Positions 9,038 to 17,306 of a stretch of DNA of 64,000 nt are shown here, one piece after another (positions within the stretch are counted from its first letter, which is position 1; each line of letters begins with the position of its first letter). The stretch comes from Phycisphaerales bacterium AB-hyl4 (GTDB taxonomy: Bacteria > Planctomycetota > Phycisphaerae > Phycisphaerales > Phycisphaeraceae). Made by a program: the position numbers and the translations under genes. The notes below the pieces were generated by a model. It saw only the letters and a list, made by a program, of their open reading frames with translations, was not told the DNA's origin and ran no database searches. The stretch covers positions 186,001 through 250,000 of the forward strand of contig JBGUBD010000001.1 of assembly GCA_041821185.1 (NCBI GenBank), given 5' to 3'.

Positions 9038-9829
9038 ATGGCTCATCCGATGAAGCCCAATACACTCATTATCCGTACCGCCGGCACGAACTGCGACCGC
9101 GAACTGGCACACGCCTTCCAGCTCGCCGGCGCAGACACCCACACCCTGCACCTCAACGAGCTGATCGAGCACCCCGATCGCCTTGAAACCTTCGACATCG
9201 TCGGCTTCCCCGGCGGATTCAGCTACGGCGACGACATCTCCGCAGGCCGAATCTTCGCCAACCGCCTTCGACACCGCCTTTACGAGCCCCTGCTCGCCGC
9301 CATCGACCGCGGCGTGCCCATGATCGGCATCTGCAACGGCTTCCAGGTCCTCGTCAAGCTCGGCCTGCTGCCCGACCCGCACGCCAGCGAGCAGCTCGTC
9401 ACCCTCGCCGACAACACGCTCGGCCGATTCATCGACAAGTGGACCCCCATGGCCGCCGACCCCGCCTCCGCCTGCGTCTGGACCAAAGGCCTCGACCCGT
9501 TCGACCTGCCCATCGCCCACGGCGAGGGCCGACTCGCGGTGCGCAACGACAACGTCCTCCAGCAGCTCCGCGAGCAGGGCCAGATCGCCCTCCGCTACGC
9601 CCCGGGCCACAACCCCAACGGCTCGGCCGACGACATCGCCGGCCTCTGCGACCCCACCGGCCTCGTGCTCGGCCTCATGCCCCACCCCGAACGCTTCGTC
9701 GACCCCACCCAGCATCCCCAATGGACCCGCCGCGGCGACAAGTTCCTCCAGGCCGAAGCCCCGGGCCTGACCTTCTTCCGCAACGCCGTGCAACACGTCC
9801 AGACCCCCACCAACGTCAACGCCGGCTGA
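9038..9829 (+). CDS. purQ: Phosphoribosylformylglycinamidine synthase, PurQ subunit
   Basis: A 263-residue class I glutamine amidotransferase, the glutaminase part of FGAM synthase in purine biosynthesis; it passes ammonia to PurL. Visible motifs are NTLIIRTAGTNCDREL at the N-terminus, GFPGGFSYGDDISAG, the nucleophile Cys in IGICNGFQVLVKLG, and the His-Glu dyad in MPHPERF. It is somewhat longer than the Bacillus subtilis protein (about 227). The start is taken at the ATG at 9038; an ATG at 9050 is nearly as good and neither has a clear ribosome binding site. No purL or purS is adjacent. A perfect palindromic hairpin follows the gene. Confidence 0.93.
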   Translation: MAHPMKPNTLIIRTAGTNCDRELAHAFQLAGADTHTLHLNELIEHPDRLETFDIVGFPGGFSYGDDISAGRIFANRLRHRLYEPLLAAIDRGVPMIGICNGFQVLVKLGLLPDPHASEQLVTLADNTLGRFIDKWTPMAADPASACVWTKGLDPFDLPIAHGEGRLAVRNDNVLQQLREQGQIALRYAPGHNPNGSADDIAGLCDPTGLVLGLMPHPERFVDPTQHPQWTRRGDKFLQAEAPGLTFFRNAVQHVQTPTNVNAG

Positions 9830-9859
9830 CAACACCACACCCAAATGCCCGCCCACCAC

Positions 9860-9889
9860 AAAGCCCAGGCATGGCCATGCCTGGGCTTT
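9860..9889. terminator. Perfect 30-base palindrome, family A
   Basis: AAAGCCCAGGCATGG is followed directly by its reverse complement with no loop. It sits between purQ and the MFS gene and probably terminates purQ transcription. An identical 30-base copy is at 15424-15453. Confidence 0.7.
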
Positions 9890-9907
9890 AACCGCTACAC
9901 TCCACTG

Positions 9908-11212
9908 ATGCTCTTTTTCCGCTTGCCCACTGCCGAGCGCGCCAAATTCTTCTTCCGCGCCCTCCGATCTCGCAACTACCGCCTCTTCTTCCTCGGCCAG
10001 CTCACCTCACTCGCCGGCACGTGGATGTCGCTCATGGCCATGGGTTGGCTCGTCTACCGCCTCACTAACGACCCGTTCATGCTCGGCCTCCTCGGCTTCT
10101 GCATGCACGTGCCCACCTTCATCCTCTCGCCCCTCGGCGGCGCGCTCGTCGACCGATGGAACCGCCGTACCGTCATGATCGTCGCCCAGAGCGTCGACAT
10201 GCTCACCATGCTCACCCTCGCCACGCTCACCCTCACCGGCAACGTCGAGGTCTGGCATATCCTGCTCGGCTGCTCCGCGCTGGGCATCGCCAAAGCCTTC
10301 GACCTCCCCGCCCGACAATCCCTCGTCGTCGAAATCATCGAACACCGCGACGACCTGCCCAACGCCATCGCCCTCAACTCATCCATGTTCCACGGCGCTC
10401 GCATGCTCGGCCCTGTGCTCGGCGGCGTCATCATCTGGCTCGCGCCAGTCAACGGCGAAGGCTTCTGCTTCCTGCTCGACGGCCTGAGCTACATCGCTGT
10501 CATCGGCGCACTGTTCGCCCTTCGACTCACCGCCCGACGCGAACCAGAAACCCGCAAACACCTGCTGCACGACATGCGCGAAGGCTTCGCCCACGCCTTC
10601 GGCTTCGCGCCCATGCGAGCCCTGATGATCCTCATGGGCACGATCGCCCTCGTCGGCATCCCCTACGGCACGCTGCTGCCCGCCATCGCCCGCGACGTGC
10701 TCCACGGCACGGAGCGCACTTACTCGCTGCTCGTCGCCGCCGGCGGCATGGGCGCGTTCGTCGGCGCGATGTATCTCGCCGGCCGAAGCAGTGTGCTCGG
10801 CCTCGGCCGCATCATCGCCATCTGCACCATCATGTTCGGCCTGTCACTCGCGCTGTTCTCGTTCTCCACGCACCTGGCCTTCTCCTTGCCGCTGCTCGTT
10901 ATCGCCGGGGCCGTGTCCATGGTCGCCATGGCCGGCACGAACACCATCATCCAGACGCTCGTCGACGACGCGATGCGCGGCCGCGTCATGAGCTTCTTCG
11001 GCATGACCTTCATGGGCGCCATGCCCATGGGCGCGCTGATGGCAGGCAAGCTCGCCACCATCATCGGCCCCACCACCACCATCATGATCGGCGGCTTCGC
11101 CTCCGCCCTCGCCGGCGTCGCCTTCGGCTGGCAACTGCCCGCACTCCGCGAAATCGTCCGACCCATCTACGTCGAACGCGGCATCCTCCCGCCCATGACC
11201 GAAACCAACTGA
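9908..11212 (+). CDS. MFS exporter (EntS/DUF894-type)
   Basis: A 434-residue major facilitator superfamily protein with about 12 hydrophobic helices. The opening FFRALRSRNYRLFFLGQLTSLAGTWM, split by a cytoplasmic segment, and the loop GGALVDRWNRRTVMI (the MFS motif A equivalent between helices 2 and 3) match the MFS_3 exporter group (enterobactin exporter EntS-like). It most likely exports a small molecule such as a siderophore, drug or metabolite; the substrate is not inferable. The ATG at 9908 is used because the upstream in-frame ATG at 9845 would force translation through the family A palindrome (HKAQAWPCLG), which I take as non-coding. Alone in its transcription unit. Confidence 0.88.
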   Translation: MLFFRLPTAERAKFFFRALRSRNYRLFFLGQLTSLAGTWMSLMAMGWLVYRLTNDPFMLGLLGFCMHVPTFILSPLGGALVDRWNRRTVMIVAQSVDMLTMLTLATLTLTGNVEVWHILLGCSALGIAKAFDLPARQSLVVEIIEHRDDLPNAIALNSSMFHGARMLGPVLGGVIIWLAPVNGEGFCFLLDGLSYIAVIGALFALRLTARREPETRKHLLHDMREGFAHAFGFAPMRALMILMGTIALVGIPYGTLLPAIARDVLHGTERTYSLLVAAGGMGAFVGAMYLAGRSSVLGLGRIIAICTIMFGLSLALFSFSTHLAFSLPLLVIAGAVSMVAMAGTNTIIQTLVDDAMRGRVMSFFGMTFMGAMPMGALMAGKLATIIGPTTTIMIGGFASALAGVAFGWQLPALREIVRPIYVERGILPPMTETN

Positions 11213-11430
11213 CCGCCCCCCGACCGCAATGGAAACACGCCCCCGGACGTTAACCCCACATCGGCGATAACCTCGCCAGCCAAACGCGGCCAGGCTTCCT
11301 AAACCTTGCCACCGCAAACAGATGGCGAATCCACGCCCGACACACCCCACGGTTCCACGATACAATGACCCACCATTGCCGGGAACATCACAACCCCCCC
11401 GAGCGTTCTAAAGACCAGGAGATACAAACC

Positions 11431-12069
11431 ATGCCCAACCATCGCTTCCTCACGCATCGCGTTGCCCGTGGTTCCACCCTTGCCCTGCTCATGCTGGCGT
11501 TGCTCGTCTCCGTCGGCTGCGGCTATCGCGGGCAGACCTCCGGCCGTGTCGACACCGGCACCACCACCGAAGCCGAGCGAACCGACCGCGAGGGACGCAT
11601 CCTCCCGGTCGCGCTGGTCGAGTTTTCCGATCAGACGGCTCAGCAGCTTGTGCAGGATCTCCCCGCCGTGCGACACATCCGCGACCACGACGGCCGCGTC
11701 ACGGTCCTGCTCGGCGACCTGAACAACCGCACGCGCGTCGTCTCCAGCAACGACTTCGAAGCCATGCAGCGTCGCCTCCGCTCCAACCTCCTGCGCTCCG
11801 GCACTGCGACCGAGAAGCTCGCCTTCGTCGAACGGCGCGGCCGTATGCAGGACCTCGCCGCCCGCGAGCGCGTCGCCTCCGACGGCTTCCTTGCCGACCC
11901 GGAAGACTACGACCCGCAAACCACGTACACGCTCAACGGCAACTTCTACCGGATCAACCGCGGCGGCACGAACCACTACTACATGGACTTTGAACTCGTC
12001 CACTTCGCCACGAACGAGATCGTGTTCAACGACATGTACGAAGTCAGGCAGGTCCGCACCGACCGGTGA
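11431..12069 (+). CDS. lpoB: LpoB-like penicillin-binding-protein activator lipoprotein
   Basis: A 212-residue lipoprotein. AGGAGA at 11417-11422 precedes the ATG; LALLMLALLVSVGC gives the lipobox with Cys near residue 30. The mature domain has the CsgG/LpoB order: VTVLLGDLNNRTRVVSSNDFEAM (broken here as VTVLLGDLNNRT plus VSSNDFEAM) for the first strand-helix unit, TYTLNGNFYRIN, and YYMDFELVHFATNEIVFND, the characteristic final hairpin. In gammaproteobacteria LpoB is an outer-membrane lipoprotein that activates PBP1B. It heads a four-gene lipoprotein cluster with a second LpoB-like, a COG3014-like and a YcfL-like protein, a set also seen around lpoB elsewhere. Whether it activates a PBP here is inference. 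Confidence 0.78.
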   Translation: MPNHRFLTHRVARGSTLALLMLALLVSVGCGYRGQTSGRVDTGTTTEAERTDREGRILPVALVEFSDQTAQQLVQDLPAVRHIRDHDGRVTVLLGDLNNRTRVVSSNDFEAMQRRLRSNLLRSGTATEKLAFVERRGRMQDLAARERVASDGFLADPEDYDPQTTYTLNGNFYRINRGGTNHYYMDFELVHFATNEIVFNDMYEVRQVRTDR

Positions 12070-12074
12070 GCGCG

Positions 12075-12707
12075 ATGCGTCTGCACCCCCCGACATCATC
12101 CCGCGCCGAACCTCGCGCCGAAGCCCACGCTTTGAAAGCGTGGGCCTCCGCGCCCTGCCTGTTGCTGCTCGCCCTACTGCTGTCCGCCTGCGCCACCCCC
12201 CAGCAGTCCACGCGCATGACCGTCGACGACTTCGACGCCATGGCAGCGGAAATGGCAGCCAGCCTCGCTGACAGCGAAGCCCTCGCGCAGCGAAGCCCCG
12301 ACAGCGAGCCGTGGGTGATCTCCATCGAACGCGTACTCAACCTCACCAGCGATGTCATGACACAAAGCGAACAGTGGTCCATCATCGCCCGTCTGCGCAG
12401 CTCGACGCCCCTGCGATCGTTGGCTGACGACAAGAACGTCCGCTTCGTCATGGCCCCGGATCGCGTGGTCGCGCTCCGCGAGGAACTCGTCGCGGAAGGC
12501 GAGCAAGGCGAAGCCTTCGGCAGCGAACGCCTCACCCCCACCCACACCATGACCGCCACCTTCCGCTCCATGACCCGCGCCCACACCACCGGCCGAACCG
12601 AACTCTACTACTGCGAATTCGAAATCCTCGAACACGCCACAAGCGTCCCGGTCTGGATTGACCGATTCGAATACAAACGCGAAGCCCACGGCCACATATG
12701 GGACTGA
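12075..12707 (+). CDS. Second LpoB-like lipoprotein, leader contains a repeat
   Basis: A 210-residue lipoprotein. It starts at ATG 12075 behind GGTGAG, or at GTG 12066, which overlaps the previous stop codon. The lipobox LLLALLLSAC puts Cys near residue 40. Residues from about 16 to 27 (AEAHALKAWAS) are encoded by a family A hairpin at 12121-12146, so the n-region is unusually long. The mature part (VDDFDAMAAEMAASL, WVISIERVLNLTSDVM, ELYYCEFEILEHATSVPVW) follows the same plan as its upstream neighbour: an N-terminal helix, a central strand and the final hairpin of the LpoB/CsgG fold, but diverged. Probably a paralogue acting in the same envelope complex. It overlaps the next gene by 10 bases, implying translational coupling. 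Confidence 0.78.
   Translation: MRLHPPTSSRAEPRAEAHALKAWASAPCLLLLALLLSACATPQQSTRMTVDDFDAMAAEMAASLADSEALAQRSPDSEPWVISIERVLNLTSDVMTQSEQWSIIARLRSSTPLRSLADDKNVRFVMAPDRVVALREELVAEGEQGEAFGSERLTPTHTMTATFRSMTRAHTTGRTELYYCEFEILEHATSVPVWIDRFEYKREAHGHIWD
12121..12146. repeat. Family A hairpin inside a lipoprotein leader
   Basis: AAGCCCACGCTTT pairs with AAAGCGTGGGC around a single G. The hairpin is in frame in the gene starting at 12075 and codes for residues just before the signal-peptide core. Confidence 0.7.
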
Positions 12708-14500
12708 CACCCCCCACCGCCGACTGCCGATTCACCATTGCCGATTGGCTCCCGCCATCGCCCCCAGTTGCTCCGCGCGCGTTCCTCAAATCCGAAATCC
12801 GAAATCCGAAATTCCAAATCCTCCTCCTGCTCCCGCTGCTGCTCGCGCTGACCGCCTGCCACCAACGCCCCGTCGCCACCCCCTACGCCGCCCTCGGCCA
12901 GGGCGACTTCGGCTCCGCCCGCGTCAACATCCACAACAACATGGTCGACCAGCGAAGCGATCGACAGTTCATCCTCGATCGCATGCGCACCGGCGTCCTC
13001 ACCCTCGCGGACGGCTATCCCGAGTCCGCCCAGACCGTCTTCGAACCCACCTACGAAATGCTCCGCACGCAGGGCATCAACCGCGACCGCACCGTCGCCT
13101 CCGTCGTCTTCCACGAAGGCGTCCGCATCTGGAAAGGCGAGCCCTTCGAGCAGGCGCTCACCATGTTCTACTACGGCCTGACCCACGCCCAGACCGGCTC
13201 GTGGGACAACGCCCGCGCCGCTTCTCAAAACGCCTTGTTCTACCTCCGCGACTTCCGTCGCCCCGGCGACCGCGACAACATCGACGCCCAGGAACTCGCC
13301 CGCCGATCGCTCGTCCACGAACGCGCCGGCCAGACCGACGCCGAATACCTCGACCACGGCTACGTCGCCCGCGAGTCCGACTTCACCCTCGGCTACCTGC
13401 TCAACGCCGTGTCCAACCAGCAGCTCGGCCGCGATGAAGAAGCGTCCGACAACTTCAACTACGTCGTCGAACTCAACCCCGAACTCGGACCGCTCGTCGA
13501 CGCCTTCCGCACCGGCGAATACAACACCGTGCTCGTCGTCAGTTGGGGCCTCGGCCCGCGCAAGATCGCCTACGGCCCGGACAACGCGCTCACCCGCTTC
13601 GCCACCCGCTACCCCAGCAACAACGCAGGCCTGCGCGTGCAGGTCGGCGACCGCGGCGGGCGAAGCTACGACCAGGTGCTCGACGTCAACCGCATGGCCC
13701 GCGACCATCGCTGGAACAACATGGAAGACGTCCGCATCGCCAAGAGCGCCATCGGCCGAGCCATGTTCCACGGCGGGGCGATCACCACCATGATCGGCGC
13801 GGACCGTGGCAGCAGCCGAACCGCCATCGCAGGCCTTGGCGTCATGCTCGCTGGCGCGCTCACCGCCTCCGGCGCGCAGGCCGACACCCGCTACGCCGAC
13901 GTCATGCCCCAGCGCGTCTATGTCATCCCGCTGAACCTCACCGAACAGGATCAGCCGATCACGCTCCAGGTCGAAGGCAACTACGCTTCCCGCCTCGTGC
14001 TCCGCGGCCTCACCGCCCCGCGCGACGGCCAGGCCCAGCTTCGCTACGTGCGGCTCGTCAGCCGAACCCAGCCCACCAGCACGCCCCCCGCCTGGGCGAC
14101 CTCCGGCCGAATCGTCTACAGCAACCCCCACACCGGCGCGACCAACGGCCCGCAACTGCCCTACATCCTCGGCGGCGACTGCGTCCGCCTCCCCACCAGC
14201 GCCACCATGCAGGACTACCACCGCTCGGGCCACCTGCTCGACCTCACCACCAACGACCTGCGCGAGCTGTACCGCCAGGAAGACATCCGCTTTGAAATCG
14301 AAGACCAGCGCGGCTACGCCGACCGCCACATCCTCGAAGGCGGCCGATCACTCGTCGCGCCCCAGCCGGGCACGACGGGCTTCATGCGACTCTTCGGCGC
14401 GCCGCGGCCGCCCTACCGCCCGACCAGCCGCGACGTCGCCGACCACGCCCGCGAAGAAAACCAACGCCAGCGCGAAAGCCTGGTACACGATGATCGATAA
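12698..14500 (+). CDS. COG3014-like lipoprotein of the LpoB cluster
   Basis: A 600-residue predicted lipoprotein with lipobox LLLALTAC near residue 55. The first about 50 residues are an odd leader (TADCRFTIADW, then KSEIRNPKFQI) encoded largely by micro-repeats. The mature region opens YAALGQGDFGSARVNI and reads as TPR-like helical repeats (about 60-270: tube-like helices with GEPFEQALTMFYYGLTHAQ, WDNARAASQNALFYLRDF, EEASDNFNYVVELNP). A beta-rich C-terminal part includes a hydrophobic AIAGLGVMLAGAL segment near 370. This matches the COG3014 family, whose gene often sits beside ycfL and lpoB. Family function is not established; an assembly or scaffolding role in the envelope is inference. ATG 12698 overlaps the previous gene by 10 bases. 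Confidence 0.72.
   Translation: MGLTPPTADCRFTIADWLPPSPPVAPRAFLKSEIRNPKFQILLLLPLLLALTACHQRPVATPYAALGQGDFGSARVNIHNNMVDQRSDRQFILDRMRTGVLTLADGYPESAQTVFEPTYEMLRTQGINRDRTVASVVFHEGVRIWKGEPFEQALTMFYYGLTHAQTGSWDNARAASQNALFYLRDFRRPGDRDNIDAQELARRSLVHERAGQTDAEYLDHGYVARESDFTLGYLLNAVSNQQLGRDEEASDNFNYVVELNPELGPLVDAFRTGEYNTVLVVSWGLGPRKIAYGPDNALTRFATRYPSNNAGLRVQVGDRGGRSYDQVLDVNRMARDHRWNNMEDVRIAKSAIGRAMFHGGAITTMIGADRGSSRTAIAGLGVMLAGALTASGAQADTRYADVMPQRVYVIPLNLTEQDQPITLQVEGNYASRLVLRGLTAPRDGQAQLRYVRLVSRTQPTSTPPAWATSGRIVYSNPHTGATNGPQLPYILGGDCVRLPTSATMQDYHRSGHLLDLTTNDLRELYRQEDIRFEIEDQRGYADRHILEGGRSLVAPQPGTTGFMRLFGAPRPPYRPTSRDVADHAREENQRQRESLVHDDR
12787..12822. repeat. Family D micro-repeat within coding sequence
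   Basis: Three successive AATCCGA/AATTCCA-type 8-mers (AAATCCGAAATCCGAAATCC pattern) lie in frame in the leader of the COG3014-like gene and encode SEIRNPKF. The same words recur at 48831-48971 and 53304-53441. Confidence 0.7.
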
Positions 14501-14561
14501 CCAAACAACCGCGCGGATGAGCAACACGCCGCCGCGACTTTCACGCCACAGGAGATTGACC

Positions 14562-14981
14562 ATGACCACGCGAACCACCTTGTCGATGACCGTGCTGACC
14601 CTCACGATCGCCATGCTGTTCGTCGGCTGCGCCCGCACGCAGCCCTGGGGCTCCGTGCAGGACCCCGTCCCACAAGGTCAGCACCCCCACATCGTCCTCC
14701 ACGATGACATTCACAACCGCGTTTCACACGGCCAGCCCACCGTCACGCCCAGCGACGGCCAGACGCCCATGCGCGTCACCGTCCCACTCCGCCTCCTCGA
14801 CAACCGCGACCACGCCATCCAGTACCGCTTCATCTTCTTCGATGAACGCAACCAGCAGGTCCGCCCGGAAATGAGCTGGCGGTACAAGGTGCTCCCCCCG
14901 CGAGCGCAGACGGAAGTCGACGCAGCGGCGCTGAACCCCGACGCCGTCGACTGGCGGCTTGAAATCCGCTTCGCCCGCTGA
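14562..14981 (+). CDS. ycfL: YcfL-family (DUF1425) lipoprotein
   Basis: A 139-residue lipoprotein. GGAG at 14551-14554 supports the ATG at 14562. The signal peptide ends at the lipobox IAMLFVGC (Cys near 23). The mature domain has the DUF1425 pattern: a strand MRVTVPLRLLDNRDHAIQYR, then FIFFDERNQQVRPEMSWRY and the final VDWRLEIRF hairpin, an immunoglobulin-like sandwich. The E. coli homologue YcfL is encoded next to LpoB, and here the gene closes the cluster begun at 11431, so the synteny itself is the best clue to role. The gene starts 61 bases after the COG3014-like stop and is probably in the same transcript. Exact function unknown. Confidence 0.75.
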   Translation: MTTRTTLSMTVLTLTIAMLFVGCARTQPWGSVQDPVPQGQHPHIVLHDDIHNRVSHGQPTVTPSDGQTPMRVTVPLRLLDNRDHAIQYRFIFFDERNQQVRPEMSWRYKVLPPRAQTEVDAAALNPDAVDWRLEIRFAR

Positions 14982-15009
14982 AGTGGCCGTCGTTACAAAC
15001 AGACGCCGG

Positions 15010-15273
15010 TTATTGCAATGTCAATGCCGGGCCGTCGTCGGTCTCTTCCAGGTCGAGTGTGCGGTCGTTCAGCAGCTCGGAGATCTGTTCGTCAACGAGC
15101 AACACGGTTCGGCCGTCGTGTTCGTAGGCTTCGTCGCCGGACCGCTGTTTGTCCAGGTGCAGCGACAGGCCTTCCGGACCGGCGACAAACCGGGCCGCTG
15201 CGCCTTCCGGTGCGTCCGCTTCCAGCAGCAACTGCCGCAAGTGCTCGGCAGCGGTATGGGTCATGATGAGCAT
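15010..15273 (-). CDS. Small HesB/IscA-fold protein
   Basis: An 87-residue protein. AGGAG lies 9 bases before the ATG at 15273, which rules against a longer 175-residue reading. The order TAAEHLRQLLLEADAP, ARFVAGPEGLSLHL, GRTVLLVDEQISELLNDRTLDLEE, ALTL matches the HesB/IscA/iron-sulfur biosynthesis fold. The three cysteines that bind the cluster in IscA are missing: no Cys is present. It therefore resembles the Cys-free HesB-like branch whose role is unknown. No isc or suf genes are near. Cytoplasmic by sequence. Confidence 0.75.
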   Translation of the reverse strand: MLIMTHTAAEHLRQLLLEADAPEGAAARFVAGPEGLSLHLDKQRSGDEAYEHDGRTVLLVDEQISELLNDRTLDLEETDDGPALTLQ

Positions 15274-15423
15274 CTTCACTGTCTCCTTTCCCGGCGCATG
15301 CCGACACAACCGGCACGCGCGTACGCTCCACCATGACTCGATGCAATCGCGATGCCCGCAATCACCCCCCGACCCCGGGCACGCCCCCAAAAAACAGACA
15401 AAGCCCAAGTACACCCACGCAAC

Positions 15424-15453
15424 AAAGCCCAGGCATGGCCATGCCTGGGCTTT
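15424..15453. repeat. Perfect 30-base palindrome, family A
   Basis: Base-for-base identical to 9860-9889. It lies between surE and the HesB-fold gene, downstream of surE on the minus strand, where it can act as a terminator for surE. Confidence 0.75.
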
Positions 15454-15494
15454 AACGATTGGGCACTGTCTCACCCCCACTCCACTATCACCCA

Positions 15495-16301
15495 TCACAC
15501 TTCCGCCGCGGCACCGTCGTTGACATGCCGCTGCCATGCCGCAAGATGCTCGCGATGCGTCAGATCAAAATGCAGCGGCGTCAGTGTCACGTAACGCTCA
15601 TGCAGCGCTTCCACATCCGTGTTCGGCTCGTGGTGGTCGTAGCTGAACGAACTGCGTATCTCGTAATGATGCCCCGCCTCCCCGTCGGCCGTCACCGTGT
15701 ACGCGTCCGCGTTGGGCACGCGCGACACTGGCACGAACTTCATACCACGCGGCTGCGGATCATCATCCAGCACCGGCACGTTGATGTTCATCACCGTATG
15801 CGGCATCGTCGGCCCATCCAGCACGCGATCAATCGCATCCCGTGCATGTCGCGCCGCCTCCGCCCAGCGCACCGCCTGCTGATCCCCCAGCTTGCGCAGG
15901 TGCAGGCTCACCGCGATCGAGCGAATGCCCATGAACGCCGCCTCCATCGCCGCCCCCACCGTGCCGGAATAGATCACGTTCAACCCGACGTTCGCCCCCG
16001 CGTTCATGCCTGAGATCACAAGGTCCACGGGCCCACCGACCAGATGCTGCACCGCTAGCTTGACGCAGTCCGCCGGCCGACCGTCGACCGAATGCGCTGC
16101 ACAACAAATCGCCTCCCGCGAGGGCACGTTTGAAGGTTGGCAGACACGGATCGGCCGATGAAACGTCACCGCGTGGCTCGTCGCCGACTGCACCCGCGAC
16201 GGTGCGACAACATGCACCTCGCCAAGGTCGGCCACCGCCTCGCACAACGCCCACAAGCCGGGCGCGTCGATCCCGTCATCATTGGTCAAAACAATTCGCA
16301 T
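15495..16301 (-). CDS. surE: 5'/3'-nucleotidase SurE
   Basis: A 268-residue SurE phosphatase that hydrolyses nucleoside 5'- and 3'-monophosphates using a divalent metal. The N-terminus MRIVLTNDDGIDAPGLWAL carries the invariant NDDG metal site. VVAPSRVQSATSHAVTFHRP supplies the Ser and the substrate loop, and DLVISGMNAGANVGLNVIYSG supplies the conserved Asn. The C-terminal arm (LTPLHFDLTH) is the usual dimer or tetramer extension. Length is normal (about 250-270). In many bacteria surE lies beside pcm as part of a stress-survival pair; here pcm is 12 kb away. Monocistronic. Confidence 0.95.
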   Translation of the reverse strand: MRIVLTNDDGIDAPGLWALCEAVADLGEVHVVAPSRVQSATSHAVTFHRPIRVCQPSNVPSREAICCAAHSVDGRPADCVKLAVQHLVGGPVDLVISGMNAGANVGLNVIYSGTVGAAMEAAFMGIRSIAVSLHLRKLGDQQAVRWAEAARHARDAIDRVLDGPTMPHTVMNINVPVLDDDPQPRGMKFVPVSRVPNADAYTVTADGEAGHHYEIRSSFSYDHHEPNTDVEALHERYVTLTPLHFDLTHREHLAAWQRHVNDGAAAEV

Positions 16302-16402
16302 AGGCTCTATTATGCAAAAATCGCCACACAGCCGCTGAGCAGGCCCGCCACCTCACCGCGTCTTCACAATCACGCCAACACCCGCCAAACAGCATGCCCC
16401 CA

Positions 16403-16434
16403 TTTAGCCGCGGACCTTGGCCCGCGCGCTCGGC
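16403..16434. repeat. Family B repeat, partial
   Basis: TTTAGCCGCGGACC and GGCCCGCGCG form a single hairpin with the TTTAGCC end typical of family B. Only one half of the two-hairpin element (compare 25705-25773) is present. It lies in the 197-base gap between surE and the TetR gene. Confidence 0.55.
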
Positions 16435-16498
16435 CGACCTCCGGGGGCGGGGCACTGCCCAAAAAAGACGATGCAACCGCCGAATTCGTGTCGTCGCG

Positions 16499-17182
16499 TT
16501 ATGGCGTGTTTTCGCTCGGCGGCCGAAGGCCGTGGATGATGGTCTGGATCATGTGCTCCAGCCATCGCTCGCGGAATGCGTCCGTGCTGGTGTCGATGTC
16601 CAGAATCGTGTTCAACGACGCGGCGTTGGTGATCGGGTACAGACTCATGCCGAGGCAGCTCATGATGATTTGCGTCGGATCGAGGTCACCGCGGCATCGC
16701 CCGTCGGCGACCGCCTCGTCCAGCAACACCTGGAGCTTCGGCCGAGCGCCCTTGATCACCTGCCCGGCGACGGGTACGGTGCGCAGCCCCTTGGCGCCGC
16801 GCAGGTTCTCCCACATCAGCATCTGCACGAACGGCCGATGGTCGAGGCAGAACTGAAAGAACGTGCGACAAAGAACGTCCACGAACTGCTCAATGTTCGT
16901 CGTGCCCGGCAGCAGCGCCTGAGCCAAACCAGTCAACTCGCCGTAGATGCTGGCGAGCACTTCGAGATACAGCTTGTCCTTGCTGTCGAAGTAATGATAA
17001 ACCAGGCGTCGGTCGACGCCGGCCGCATCAGCGATCATCTGAACGCTCGTCGCTTCCAGGCCTTGTTCTGCAAAGAGTCGGCTGGCGTGATCGAGGATGT
17101 GGTCGCGCCGGTCGGTCGCGCCGTTGCCTGCGGGTCGGCCGCGCGATCGGGCATTGTTCGAGATGATGTCCTGCCTGGCCAA
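16499..17182 (-). CDS. TetR/AcrR-family transcriptional regulator
   Basis: A 227-residue regulator. The N-terminal helix-turn-helix is clear: DHILDHASRLFAEQGLEATS, then VQMIADAAGVDRRLVYHYFDSKDKLYLEVL (about 27-75). The C-terminal helical ligand domain (about 85-210) resembles the CerR/TetR_C group in layout. A TGA lies in frame 12 bases upstream of the TTG at 17182, so TTG is the earliest start. No ribosome binding site is seen, but an extended -10-like TGCTATGAT ends 9 bases upstream, which would give a nearly leaderless mRNA. It likely represses its own gene or the neighbouring PEP-CTERM gene; the ligand is unknown. Confidence 0.85.
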   Translation of the reverse strand: MARQDIISNNARSRGRPAGNGATDRRDHILDHASRLFAEQGLEATSVQMIADAAGVDRRLVYHYFDSKDKLYLEVLASIYGELTGLAQALLPGTTNIEQFVDVLCRTFFQFCLDHRPFVQMLMWENLRGAKGLRTVPVAGQVIKGARPKLQVLLDEAVADGRCRGDLDPTQIIMSCLGMSLYPITNAASLNTILDIDTSTDAFRERWLEHMIQTIIHGLRPPSENTP

Positions 17183-17223
17183 GATATGTCAATCATAGCA
17201 GCGCGGGGCGCGCGGGTGCGAAT

Positions 17224-17266
17224 ATAAAAAAAGGCGGTCGCCTCTTATAAGAGTCGCGACCGCCTT
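17224..17266 (-). terminator. Intrinsic terminator of the PEP-CTERM gene
   Basis: Stem AAGGCGGTCGC (17231-17241) with GCGACCGCCTT (17256-17266) and an inner CTCTTATAAGAG stem, with seven A residues on the left that read as a U-tract on the minus strand. Confidence 0.85.
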
Positions 17267-17306
17267 CGCTCGGAACGGAATTAAACTGTCTTCGAAATTC
17301 GCTGAC

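Noticed and set aside
9845..9907. Earlier ATG for the MFS gene
   Set aside because: It would translate the perfect palindrome as HKAQAWPCLG; unlike the repeat-coded leaders this is not needed for the gene, as ATG 9908 opens the normal family N-terminus.
12608..14329. Minus-strand open frame of 573 codons across the COG3014-like gene
   Set aside because: Composition is Val/Gly/Ala/Glu-rich without motifs; the plus-strand lipoprotein gene is clear and in an operon.
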